Source: Chloroflexota bacterium (GTDB lineage: Bacteria; Chloroflexota; Dehalococcoidia; DSTF01; RBG-16-68-14). Taken from it: 6,075 bases of DNA. Both the position numbers and the translations under genes were made by a program. The notes beneath the pieces were generated by a model. The model was not told where the DNA came from. It did not search any database and was given only the letters and a program-made list of their open reading frames with translations. The DNA lies in NCBI GenBank assembly GCA_022561355.1, contig JADFRJ010000150.1, forward strand, positions 1 through 6,075, given 5' to 3'. Below, in pieces: positions 1 through 5,338 of the stretch (positions within the stretch are counted from its first letter, which is position 1; each line of letters opens with the position of its first letter).

Positions 1-2
1 TC

Positions 3-752
3 TATCCCTCGGCCGTCTGCTGCGAGATGATGAACGCGGACGGCACAATGTCGCGCCTGCCGAACCTGAAGCGCTTTGCCACGCGCCACAAGGTGAAGAT
101 CATCAGCGTCGATCAGTTGATCGCGTATCGCAAGCAGAAGGAGCGGCTCATCGAACGCGTTGCGGAGACGGTCATCCCGACGCAGTACGGCGAATGGAAG
201 ACGATCGCCTACAAGAGTGCAATCGATGCCGACGAGCACATCGCGCTCGTCATGGGCGACGTGGCTGATTCAGGACCGGTGCTCGTGCGTGTCCACAGCC
301 AGTGCCTGACGAGCGACGTCTTCGGCAGCCTGCGCTGCGATTGCGGCGAGCAGTTGGAGACGGCCATGAGCATGATCGCCAAGGAGGGCAGGGGCGTCAT
401 CGTCTACATGCGGCAGGAGGGCCGTGGCATCGGCTTGCACAACAAGCTCCGCGCGTACGCACTCCAGGACCAGGGCATGGACACCGTTGAGGCGAATCAC
501 GCGCTCGGCTTCGCGGCCGACCGGCGCGACTACGGGATCGGGATGCAGATCCTCATCGACCTCGGCGTCACGGACATCCGCATCCTCACCAACAACCCAA
601 GCAAGCGCGCTGGCCTTGAGGGCTATGGTCTCAACTTGGTCGAGCGGGTGCCGATCGAGATCAAACCGAACGCACATAACGTCCGCTACTTGGAGACGAA
701 ACGAACCAAGCTCGGCCACCAGCTCGAACCGCACCAGGAAGGAAGCCTCTAG
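3..752 (+). CDS. ribBA: Bifunctional RibBA, C-terminal part: end of DHBP synthase plus GTP cyclohydrolase II (5' partial)
   Basis: The reading frame is open to the left edge, so the start lies outside the window; the first full codon is at 3. The first ~40 residues match the end of 3,4-dihydroxy-2-butanone-4-phosphate synthase (RibB), including the active-site Glu in a CCE triplet (codon 24-26) followed by MNADGTM and LIAYR. The rest is a complete GTP cyclohydrolase II (RibA): the zinc ligands are Cys at codon 303 and the two Cys of LRCDCG downstream, then RQEGRGIGL, AYALQDQG with the conserved Tyr at 456-458, TVEANHALGF, RDYG and LTNNPSK, ending after the VERVPIE strand with the usual NVRYLETKRTKLGH tail. 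RibA converts GTP to the diaminopyrimidine precursor, and RibB makes the C4 unit from ribulose 5-phosphate; both are cytosolic and feed riboflavin synthesis. ribH follows 8 bp later, so the two are co-transcribed. All visible RibA active-site motifs are intact. Whether the RibB half is functional cannot be judged here. Confidence 0.97.
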   Translation, partial: YPSAVCCEMMNADGTMSRLPNLKRFATRHKVKIISVDQLIAYRKQKERLIERVAETVIPTQYGEWKTIAYKSAIDADEHIALVMGDVADSGPVLVRVHSQCLTSDVFGSLRCDCGEQLETAMSMIAKEGRGVIVYMRQEGRGIGLHNKLRAYALQDQGMDTVEANHALGFAADRRDYGIGMQILIDLGVTDIRILTNNPSKRAGLEGYGLNLVERVPIEIKPNAHNVRYLETKRTKLGHQLEPHQEGSL

Positions 753-760
753 GCCTCGAC

Positions 761-1231
761 ATGGGCTCAACCTACCAGGGCGGCCTGGACGGAGCCGGGC
801 TTCGCATCGCCATCGCTGTCGGCCGCTTCAATGAGACGGTCACGTCGCGACTGCTTGCGGGCGCACGCACGGCACTTGAACGGCATGGCGTCAAGGATGA
901 CGACGTGGTTGTCGCGTGGGCTCCAGGCGCGTTCGAGTTACCACTCGTCGCCAGGGCGTTTGCGGAGGCTGGCAGCTACGACGCCGTCGTCTGCCTCGGT
1001 GCCGTGATCCGCGGGGAAACGGCCCATTTCGATTTCATTTCAGCCGAGGTGGCGCGCGGTATCGGCCAAGTTGCCGCGGACACGGGCCTGCCCGTGATCT
1101 TTGGTGTCATCACGCCGAATACGCTAGAGCAGGCCCTCGATAGAGCTGGAGGAAAGGCTGATAAGGGCTACGACGCCGTGGTGAGCGCCATCGAAATGGC
1201 CAATCTGATGCGTCAGATACGCCCGGAGTGA
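761..1231 (+). CDS. ribH: 6,7-dimethyl-8-ribityllumazine synthase
   Basis: This 156-residue protein has the usual length of lumazine synthase. It condenses 5-amino-6-ribitylamino-uracil with dihydroxybutanone phosphate to give ribityllumazine, the penultimate riboflavin step. Visible family motifs, in order, are the N-terminal strand and phosphate/substrate loop IAVGRFN (18-24), the WAPGAFELP segment (53-61), CLGAVIRGET (78-87), the catalytic His in TAHFDF (His89), GVITPNTLEQA (115-125) and the C-terminal KGYDAVVSAIEMANL helix. The ATG lies 8 bp after the ribBA stop. An AGGAAGGAAG tract at 736-745 inside ribBA is purine-rich but 15 nt away, and AGG at 751-753 is closer but weak, so translation may be coupled to ribBA. 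It is the last gene of the riboflavin run visible here. Many family members form 60-mer capsids or pentamers; the sequence alone does not tell which. Confidence 0.97.
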   Translation: MGSTYQGGLDGAGLRIAIAVGRFNETVTSRLLAGARTALERHGVKDDDVVVAWAPGAFELPLVARAFAEAGSYDAVVCLGAVIRGETAHFDFISAEVARGIGQVAADTGLPVIFGVITPNTLEQALDRAGGKADKGYDAVVSAIEMANLMRQIRPE

Positions 1232-1245
1232 AAGATCGCACAATG

Positions 1246-1273
1246 TTGCCTCTAGCCTCTCCGATGGTATGCT
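1246..1273 (+). promoter_or_regulatory. Predicted sigma-70-type promoter with extended -10
   Basis: TTGCCT (1246-1251) and TATGCT (1268-1273) are separated by 16 bp, and the -10 is preceded by TG plus one base (TGGTATGCT, 1265-1273), an extended -10. Predicted transcription starts near 1280, giving a leader of about 44 nt for the gene at 1324. The -10 lies inside a small inverted repeat (ATGGT 1264-1268, ACCAT 1276-1280), and GCCTCT is directly repeated at 1248-1253 and 1255-1260; either could be chance or a regulator site. No clear terminator for the riboflavin genes is seen before it. Confidence 0.5.
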
Positions 1274-1280
1274 AAACCAT

Positions 1281-1296
1281 AGAGCGTCCGCGCTCT
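1281..1296 (+). other. Short perfect hairpin in the predicted 5' leader
   Basis: AGAGCG (1281-1286) and CGCTCT (1291-1296) are exact reverse complements around a four-base TCCG loop. The hairpin would sit at the very 5' end of the transcript predicted from the 1246-1273 promoter, so it could stabilise the mRNA. It has no following T-run, so it is not a good terminator for ribH. A 6-bp stem can arise by chance in GC-rich DNA. Confidence 0.35.
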
Positions 1297-1307
1297 CCTA
1301 CGAGCAC

Positions 1308-1315
1308 TGAGGAGG
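1308..1315 (+). promoter_or_regulatory. Strong ribosome binding site deciding the ATG at 1324
   Basis: TGAGGAGG matches the anti-Shine-Dalgarno core closely and ends 8 nt before the ATG at 1324. It favours that start over the in-frame ATG at 1354 (residue 11). Confidence 0.65.
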
Positions 1316-1323
1316 CCCCGCAC

Positions 1324-1755
1324 ATGACCCGAGCAGCAGAACGCCCAGCGACGATGAAATCTGACCAAGAGGAACCAGAGCAGAATCAGGACGAGATTTG
1401 GCAGGAGCAGGTTGAGGGCGAGACGCCTGATAGTTCGACAACACAAGCTCTGAACCTGGCGCATCGCGTTACTGAGAAGTTCCCTGATCTGGTTACGCGC
1501 TACAAGAGCTACGCAGGTCCCGCGGCGATCGTCTCCAGCGCCCTGATGGCCCTCGCTGGCGTCGCCGTGGCCCGCCGGCTGCGCCGAGGTCAGAATGCGG
1601 AAGAGATCCTCGACCAGATCACGTCCGAAGAGATCGAGCGAGCGGCAAGCGTCAGCAGCCGGCAGAATCGCGTCTGGCGGATGGTGAAGCGCATCGCGCT
1701 CCGACGCTACGGCTCCGGCGATGCGTCGCCGGGTGATGCTTCGTCGGCCGACTAG
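1324..1755 (+). CDS. Unrecognised small single-helix membrane protein
   Basis: This 143-residue protein belongs to no family I recognise. Residues 12-40 are acidic and Gln/Glu-rich, probably disordered. Residues 41-60 look amphipathic helical. A single hydrophobic segment spans about 63-83 (Ala/Val/Leu-rich) and ends in a strongly basic RRLRRG, so by the positive-inside rule the C-terminal side should be cytoplasmic. A charged helix (92-108, with EEILDQITSEEIERA) and a basic stretch (114-128) follow, then a Gly/Asp/Ala/Ser tail. The real-gene case rests on a strong Shine-Dalgarno, its own predicted promoter, and GC-rich third positions like those of its neighbours. It lies 19 bp before the holin-like membrane gene and is probably co-transcribed with it, so a role in envelope organisation is possible, but this is only inference. 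Confidence 0.75.
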   Translation: MTRAAERPATMKSDQEEPEQNQDEIWQEQVEGETPDSSTTQALNLAHRVTEKFPDLVTRYKSYAGPAAIVSSALMALAGVAVARRLRRGQNAEEILDQITSEEIERAASVSSRQNRVWRMVKRIALRRYGSGDASPGDASSAD

Positions 1756-1774
1756 CCACCCCTGACGGCCGTCC

Positions 1775-2173
1775 ATGGAACACGAGCGCGAGCCCCGGCT
1801 ACTCGGCTTTGGCGTTCGCCTCGGCATCAATGCGGCCGCTCTCTGGCTGGCCGCCGAATGGGTGAGCGGCTTCGAGATCGATGGCTGGCAGTCGTTGATT
1901 GCGGCCGCGGCAATCTTTGCCGTCGTCAACGCGATTATCAAGCCGGTAGTCGACCTTGTAGGTTTGCCAGTCACATGCCTGACACTCGGCCTGTTTCACC
2001 TCGTCGTCAACGCGGCAATGCTTGCGTTCACGGTCTGGATCGCTGGCCAATTCGACTTTGACGTGGAGCTGGATGGCTTTTTCGCCGCGTTCCTCGCCGC
2101 CTTGCTAATCAGCTTCGTGAGCACACTCCTCAGCGCCTTCATCGGGCGGCCGATTCGGTGGGCGCTAAGATAG
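1775..2173 (+). CDS. Phage_holin_4_2 / YvlD-type four-helix membrane protein
   Basis: This 132-residue protein is almost wholly hydrophobic, with four likely membrane segments near residues 12-30, 37-57, 64-90 and 101-123. It matches the Phage_holin_4_2 (YvlD-like) family through the signature NAIIKPVVDLVGLPVTCLTLG (split across about 52-72), the following VNAAMLAFTVWIAG, and a polar bend with DGFFAAFLAALLISFVSTLLS. The family is widespread in bacterial chromosomes; despite the name, members are not phage lysis genes as a rule, and their function is poorly known, with links to envelope stress in some Firmicutes. An in-frame TGA at 1763 rules out a longer N-terminus, and no good ribosome binding site precedes the ATG, so coupling to the upstream gene (stop at 1755) is likely. 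The stop codon lies inside a perfect hairpin. Confidence 0.88.
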   Translation: MEHEREPRLLGFGVRLGINAAALWLAAEWVSGFEIDGWQSLIAAAAIFAVVNAIIKPVVDLVGLPVTCLTLGLFHLVVNAAMLAFTVWIAGQFDFDVELDGFFAAFLAALLISFVSTLLSAFIGRPIRWALR

Positions 2174-2177
2174 CGCC
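2161..2177 (+). terminator. Terminator-like hairpin containing the stop codon of the holin-like gene
   Basis: GGCGCTA (2161-2167) and TAGCGCC (2171-2177) are exact reverse complements with a three-base AGA loop; the TAG stop forms the start of the right arm. The following GTTGCTT is only partly T-rich, so intrinsic termination would be weak. It lies 5 bp upstream of the dinB promoter -35 box, a sensible place to separate two transcription units. Confidence 0.45.
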
Positions 2178-2182
2178 GTTGC

Positions 2183-2211
2183 TTGACAGGCTAACCGCCC
2201 GAATCTACAAT
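2183..2211 (+). promoter_or_regulatory. Near-consensus sigma-70 promoter of dinB
   Basis: A perfect -35 TTGACA (2183-2188) and a -10 TACAAT (2206-2211; one mismatch to TATAAT) are separated by the ideal 17 bp. Transcription should start near 2218 in an A/C-rich stretch, leaving a leader of about 20-30 nt. I saw no CGAAC-type or CTG-N10-CAG-type LexA operator around it, so SOS control of dinB is not supported by the visible sequence. Confidence 0.8.
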
Positions 2212-2240
2212 TAGCACACACATTCTGCCCGAAGGGTGAG

Positions 2241-3551
2241 GTGGTGCCGGTGCCGGATATCCGAACCATCATGCACGTCGACCTCGACGCTTTCTATGTG
2301 GCCGTCGAGCAGGTTCGCGATCCCAGCCTGATCGGCAAGCCTGTGATCGTGGGTGGCGATCCCAACGGTAGAGGCGTCGCCGCGACGGCTTCATACGAAG
2401 CTCGCGCCTTCGGCATACACTCAGCGATGCCGCTCAGCACAGCGAAGCGTCTCTGTCCGCAAGCGATCTTCCTGCGCGGCGACTACCGGGAGTATGGCAG
2501 GGTCTCGAAAGAATTCCATGCCATCCTGCGTGACTACACGCCGCTCGCCCAGCCGATGGGGCTCGACGAGGCGTATCTCGACGTTACCGGCTGCGAGCCG
2601 GTGGTGCAGGCACTCTCCGGTGCGGCTGATGCCGACGTGGCGTCGCCCGAGAAGCTCGGCCGCGCTGCAGGCGAGTCGATTCGTAAGCGTGTGCGCGACG
2701 AGCTAACGATCGCGGCGTCCGTTGGGATCGCGTCGGGACGCTTGGTCGCGAAGATCGCGTCTGATGCGGCGAAGCCGGATGGCCTGCTCGTCGTGCCGTT
2801 CGGTGAAGAGGCCGAGTTCTTGGCACCGAGGCCCGTCCGCGACCTGCCGGGACTAGGTCCCAAAGCGGAAGCTGAGCTGTCGCGGCAGGGAGTTCGCACG
2901 TTGCGTCAGCTCGCGTCGATGCCGGAAACTCACCTCAAGAGCCTCTTTGGGAAGTGGGGTGCTTCGCTGGCGGAACGGGCGCGTGGCATCGACCCGACCG
3001 AGGTTGCTGGTGATCGGGAGGCCGCCAAGTCCGTCAGCCGCGAAGGCACGTACGCGAAAGACATTGTTGACAAGCAAGTGTTACTCGCGACGATGCGCGG
3101 GTTCGCTGAGAGCATTGGCGCTGAGCTCAGGCGCGCGCAACGACGCACTCGCTGCGTCACGCTCAAGCTGCGCTACAACGACTTCTCGACCATTACTCGT
3201 AGCCACACGCTGGACCACGCGACGTTCGGCGATGACGTGCTTTACGAGCAAGGCGCGAGACTCTTGCGCGATGCGTTGGCTAAGGATGGACGCCCCGTCA
3301 GGCTGATCGGGCTCGGCACGTCGAACTTCACGGACGACTCCGTGCAGCTTGACCTCTTCGATTCCAGCGAGCAGTCAGAGGAAGAGTTGTTGCACAACAT
3401 TGACCGCCTCCGAGCGAAGTACGGGCGGCGCGTCCTCGAGACGGGGCTGACGTTCTTCGATGCGAACTCGAGCGGGGAGGATTACGATCCGGACCGCCGC
3501 ACCGGGCTCTCTTCCCAGATTGGCCTGAATAACAACGATCAGAGCGGCTAG
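2241..3551 (+). CDS. dinB: DNA polymerase IV (Y-family translesion polymerase)
   Basis: This 436-residue Y-family polymerase copies damaged DNA without proofreading. The first metal-binding Asp is Asp14 in HVDLDAFYVAVEQ, Tyr19 is the predicted steric gate, and the second catalytic pair is Asp109-Glu110 in LDEAYLDVTG. The palm continues with ASVGIASGRLVAKIASDAAKPDG. The thumb helix-hairpin-helix is near 203-227 (LPGLGPKAEAELSRQGV), and the little-finger domain covers about 265-362. QLDLF (369-373) matches the beta-clamp binding consensus, and a ~63-residue charged tail with a RLRAKYG helix follows, as in many Gram-positive-type Pol IV proteins. Relative to E. coli Pol IV, recalled from memory, the palm has about 15 extra residues near 118-140, and residues before the catalytic pair read AQPMG rather than VEPLS. 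The GTGs at 2241, 2244 and 2250 are all possible starts; GAAGGG (2231-2236) favours 2241 and GAGGTG (2238-2243) favours 2250. It has its own promoter. Confidence 0.96.
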   Translation: MVPVPDIRTIMHVDLDAFYVAVEQVRDPSLIGKPVIVGGDPNGRGVAATASYEARAFGIHSAMPLSTAKRLCPQAIFLRGDYREYGRVSKEFHAILRDYTPLAQPMGLDEAYLDVTGCEPVVQALSGAADADVASPEKLGRAAGESIRKRVRDELTIAASVGIASGRLVAKIASDAAKPDGLLVVPFGEEAEFLAPRPVRDLPGLGPKAEAELSRQGVRTLRQLASMPETHLKSLFGKWGASLAERARGIDPTEVAGDREAAKSVSREGTYAKDIVDKQVLLATMRGFAESIGAELRRAQRRTRCVTLKLRYNDFSTITRSHTLDHATFGDDVLYEQGARLLRDALAKDGRPVRLIGLGTSNFTDDSVQLDLFDSSEQSEEELLHNIDRLRAKYGRRVLETGLTFFDANSSGEDYDPDRRTGLSSQIGLNNNDQSG

Positions 3552-3565
3552 CGCGCCTCGCGGCC

Positions 3566-3574
3566 TGCTACATT
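3566..3574 (+). promoter_or_regulatory. Candidate extended -10 element
   Basis: TGCTACATT (TG, one base, TACATT) lies 26 bp upstream of the ATG at 3601. No convincing -35 box is seen at the expected distance, where the dinB coding end lies. Transcription would start near 3581 and include the ribosome binding site at 3590-3596. Confidence 0.35.
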
Positions 3575-3589
3575 GATAGAGGCGAACTC

Positions 3590-3596
3590 GGAGGTG
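3590..3596 (+). promoter_or_regulatory. Ribosome binding site for the gene at 3601
   Basis: GGAGGTG is a near-perfect Shine-Dalgarno ending 4 nt before the ATG at 3601, which fixes this start. Confidence 0.65.
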
Positions 3597-3600
3597 CCTG

Positions 3601-3978
3601 ATGGACGCACTCGTCGATCTCTCTTGGAGAGCGTATCCCGGTGGCGCTCTGATGGCGCTTGGCACGATGCTGGCCTTCTACGGCTTTGGCCGCTTGGCAG
3701 CCTGGCGTAGCGTCTCCGCGTTCGATGGCAGCAAAGCACTCGTCTTTGTGAGTGGACTGCGCGCGGTTCTCGTCGGCTTTGCGATCGCGGGGGTCGGAGG
3801 GGCCTGGGTCTGGCAACAGCTCTGGGTGTTGCTGATCTCCCTCGCGATCGGCGGTGAGGAGCTTCTGGAGACGTCGGTCGTACTGTTTGTGCTGCGTAGA
3901 GGGCGTCGCATGGAGCAGGCGGCGCGAGAGACCGCGCACTCGGCGCCGGCCGCCGACCCTGCCGCGAGGTCTGGATGA
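3601..3978 (+). CDS. Unrecognised small multi-helix membrane protein
   Basis: This 125-residue protein has three probable membrane segments near residues 12-34, 47-69 and 73-98, then a basic stretch (RRGRR, 99-103) and an Ala/Pro-rich, probably disordered cytoplasmic tail. The third segment carries two buried acidic residues in IGGEELLETSVVL (83-95), an unusual feature in a helix that suggests a functional site such as ion or proton handling, or pairing with the Arg residues in helix 2 (SGLRAV) or after helix 1. I do not recognise a named family. The near-perfect ribosome binding site and an ATGA overlap with the thioesterase gene support a real gene that is translationally coupled to it. Its relation to dinB, which ends 49 bp upstream, is probably only positional. 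Confidence 0.8.
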   Translation: MDALVDLSWRAYPGGALMALGTMLAFYGFGRLAAWRSVSAFDGSKALVFVSGLRAVLVGFAIAGVGGAWVWQQLWVLLISLAIGGEELLETSVVLFVLRRGRRMEQAARETAHSAPAADPAARSG

Positions 3979-4385
3979 CAGACATCACCGCGGCCATGCA
4001 GGAGGGCGTCAAAGGGCTGTTCCCCGAACTTCTCGGTATTCAGTTTGTGAAGGCCGAACCTGAGGGCGTGAGGGCTGAACTCACGGTGCGAAAGGAGCTT
4101 TGCACCGTGCCAGGCATCATGCACGGAGGCGCAATCATGGGATTTGCGGACACGCTTGGCGCCGTTGCGACTGCCCTCAATCTGCCGCAAGGGGCCGCCA
4201 CCACGACAATTGAGTCGAAGACGAACTTCTTCGCTCCCGCTCGCTCCGGCGCGACGATCGTTGGCGATTGCACGCCACTCCACCGGGGCAAGACGACGAT
4301 GGTGTGGCAGACGCGCGTGACTGTCGACGAGAAGCTGGTGGCGCTCGTCACACAGACGCAGATGGTGATAGCACCGCGCGCCTAG
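3975..4385 (+). CDS. PaaI-type hotdog-fold acyl-CoA thioesterase
   Basis: This 136-residue protein has the length and layout of the PaaI/YdiI branch of hotdog thioesterases, which hydrolyse aromatic or fatty acyl-CoA thioesters as dimers or tetramers in the cytosol. The key motif is PGIMHGGAIMGFADTLGA (46-63), with the His50-Gly-Gly loop that begins the long central helix and Asp59 in the catalytic acid position. TTTIESKTNFFAPAR (76-90) is the next conserved strand, followed by GDCTPLHRGKTTMVWQTRV (the CoA-contacting strand region) and a final strand ending in TQTQMVI. The ATG overlaps the previous stop (ATGA at 3975-3978), and GAGGT at 3966-3970 is a usable ribosome binding site. The natural substrate cannot be inferred, since the neighbours do not form an obvious acyl-CoA pathway. 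Entry into an aromatic-acid pathway, or a general housekeeping role clearing stalled CoA esters, would both fit. Confidence 0.92.
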   Translation: MTDITAAMQEGVKGLFPELLGIQFVKAEPEGVRAELTVRKELCTVPGIMHGGAIMGFADTLGAVATALNLPQGAATTTIESKTNFFAPARSGATIVGDCTPLHRGKTTMVWQTRVTVDEKLVALVTQTQMVIAPRA

Positions 4386-4419
4386 CTCTCCGCGAGCGCC
4401 CGGGGCGACAGTTGGCGGG

Positions 4420-4428
4420 TGATAGACT
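4420..4428 (+). promoter_or_regulatory. Candidate extended -10 placed for leaderless transcription
   Basis: TGATAGACT (TG, one base, TAGACT) ends 7 nt before the ATG at 4436, so transcription would start at or within a base or two of the start codon. No Shine-Dalgarno precedes that ATG, which agrees with a leaderless mRNA. No -35 box is evident at about 4400. Confidence 0.45.
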
Positions 4429-4435
4429 GCACACC

Positions 4436-5338
4436 ATGGGAGTGCTCGCTCACGAATCGTCTTCGCGTCCGGCCGATCTAGCACGCCGCGTGCGGCGGCT
4501 AGAGATCCGGGCCAAGCGGTTAGTGGCCGAGCGCCTAATCGGCCAGTACGGCAGCGTATTTCGCGGTCGCGGGCTCGAGTTCTCCGAGGTGCGCGAGTAC
4601 CAGCCCGGAGACGACATCCGCATCATCGATTGGAACGTCACTGCCCGAATGGGCGTGCCCTTCGTCAAGAAGTTCGTCGAGGAGCGGGAGCTGACGGTCC
4701 TCATCGCCACAGACATTAGTGCGTCGCAGCAGTTCGGCACGGCGTCGCTGACGAAGGCGGAGCTTGCCGCCGAGCTGAGCGCCTTGCTCGCCTTCGCGGC
4801 CGTCGCGAGCAACGACCTCGTTGGGCTGTTGACGTTCACCGACCGCGTCGAGGCGTTCGTCCCGCCCGCTAAGGGTCCGCGGCACGCGTTGCGATTGGTC
4901 CGCGAGCTGCTTGGCGCGCGGCCCGCTGGACGCGGTACGGACATCGGGGCAGCGCTGAACTACATCCAACGCGCGCTGCCGCGCCGGGCGATCGTCTTTC
5001 TCATCTCTGATTTCATGGACGACGGCTTCGAGGCCACGCTCCGCTCGACAGCGCGCCGCCACGACGTCATCGCGCTGGCGCTGGGCGATCCGCGCGAAGT
5101 GTCGCTCCCGAGCATCGGCCTCGTTGAGGTGGTAGACCCCGAGACCGGCGAGCGCGCGTGGCTCGACACAGGAGACGAACGCGTACGACGGGGCTTCGAT
5201 GAGCAAGCGATGGCCGCCACGTCGGAACGCGGATACCTCCTCAAGTCACTGGGTGTGGACGTGGTGTCTCTCGCGACGGACCAAGACTATATCGCGCCGT
5301 TGACGGCCTACCTGCAGGCCCGCGCTCGGAGACACTAG
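4436..5338 (+). CDS. DUF58 family protein with VWA-like domain
   Basis: This 300-residue protein carries the full DUF58 signature at residues 42-73: FRGRGLEFSEVREYQPGDD, then IDWNVTARMG. A VWA-like fold follows with an intact metal-ion-dependent adhesion site: Asp93-x-Ser95-x-Ser97 (DISAS), Thr168 (RGTDIG) and Asp192 (LISDFMDD). There is no signal peptide or membrane segment, so it should be cytosolic or peripheral. DUF58 proteins usually partner a MoxR AAA+ ATPase and Bat-type VWA membrane proteins in chaperone-like or envelope-stress complexes. Here the next gene starts at the base after its stop and encodes a BatD-like protein, in keeping with that family context. The frame stays open upstream to 4268, but that extension lies in the thioesterase gene and is not typical of DUF58, so I chose 4436, where an extended -10 suggests a leaderless start. 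No MoxR gene is visible upstream, where it commonly lies. Confidence 0.93.
   Translation: MGVLAHESSSRPADLARRVRRLEIRAKRLVAERLIGQYGSVFRGRGLEFSEVREYQPGDDIRIIDWNVTARMGVPFVKKFVEERELTVLIATDISASQQFGTASLTKAELAAELSALLAFAAVASNDLVGLLTFTDRVEAFVPPAKGPRHALRLVRELLGARPAGRGTDIGAALNYIQRALPRRAIVFLISDFMDDGFEATLRSTARRHDVIALALGDPREVSLPSIGLVEVVDPETGERAWLDTGDERVRRGFDEQAMAATSERGYLLKSLGVDVVSLATDQDYIAPLTAYLQARARRH

Noticed and set aside
753..760. FMN riboswitch or other regulatory RNA within the riboflavin genes
   Set aside because: The gap between ribBA and ribH is only 8 bp; any FMN riboswitch would be upstream of the operon, outside this window.
270..770. Minus-strand open frame opposite ribBA
   Set aside because: The plus-strand product is an unmistakable GTP cyclohydrolase II; the antisense translation shows no domain.
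1232..1323. Intrinsic terminator after ribH
   Set aside because: The only clear stem (1281-1296) has no T-run and lies downstream of the predicted new promoter, so it fits a leader hairpin better.
1252..1974. Long minus-strand open frame (240 codons) across the small membrane genes
   Set aside because: It runs antisense to two better-supported genes, has low-complexity Arg/Ser-rich composition, no recognisable motif and no good ribosome binding site. Such frames are common opposite GC-rich genes.
1775..2173. Prophage remnant, suggested by the holin family name
   Set aside because: Phage_holin_4_2 / YvlD proteins are mostly ordinary chromosomal membrane proteins, and no other phage gene, integrase or attachment repeat is present.
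2174..2240. LexA/SOS operator upstream of dinB
   Set aside because: I looked for CGAAC-N-GTTCG and CTG-N10-CAG patterns and found none; an unfamiliar LexA motif cannot be excluded.
4268..4435. Upstream extension of the DUF58 frame by 56 codons
   Set aside because: It would lie inside the thioesterase gene in another frame, the added peptide is unlike DUF58 N-termini, and the ATG at 4436 is well placed behind a -10 element.
3678..4484. Minus-strand open frame of 268 codons
   Set aside because: It is antisense to the membrane protein and the clear PaaI thioesterase, is rich in Arg, Ser, His and Cys, and lacks any family motif; it is a shadow of GC-rich third positions.
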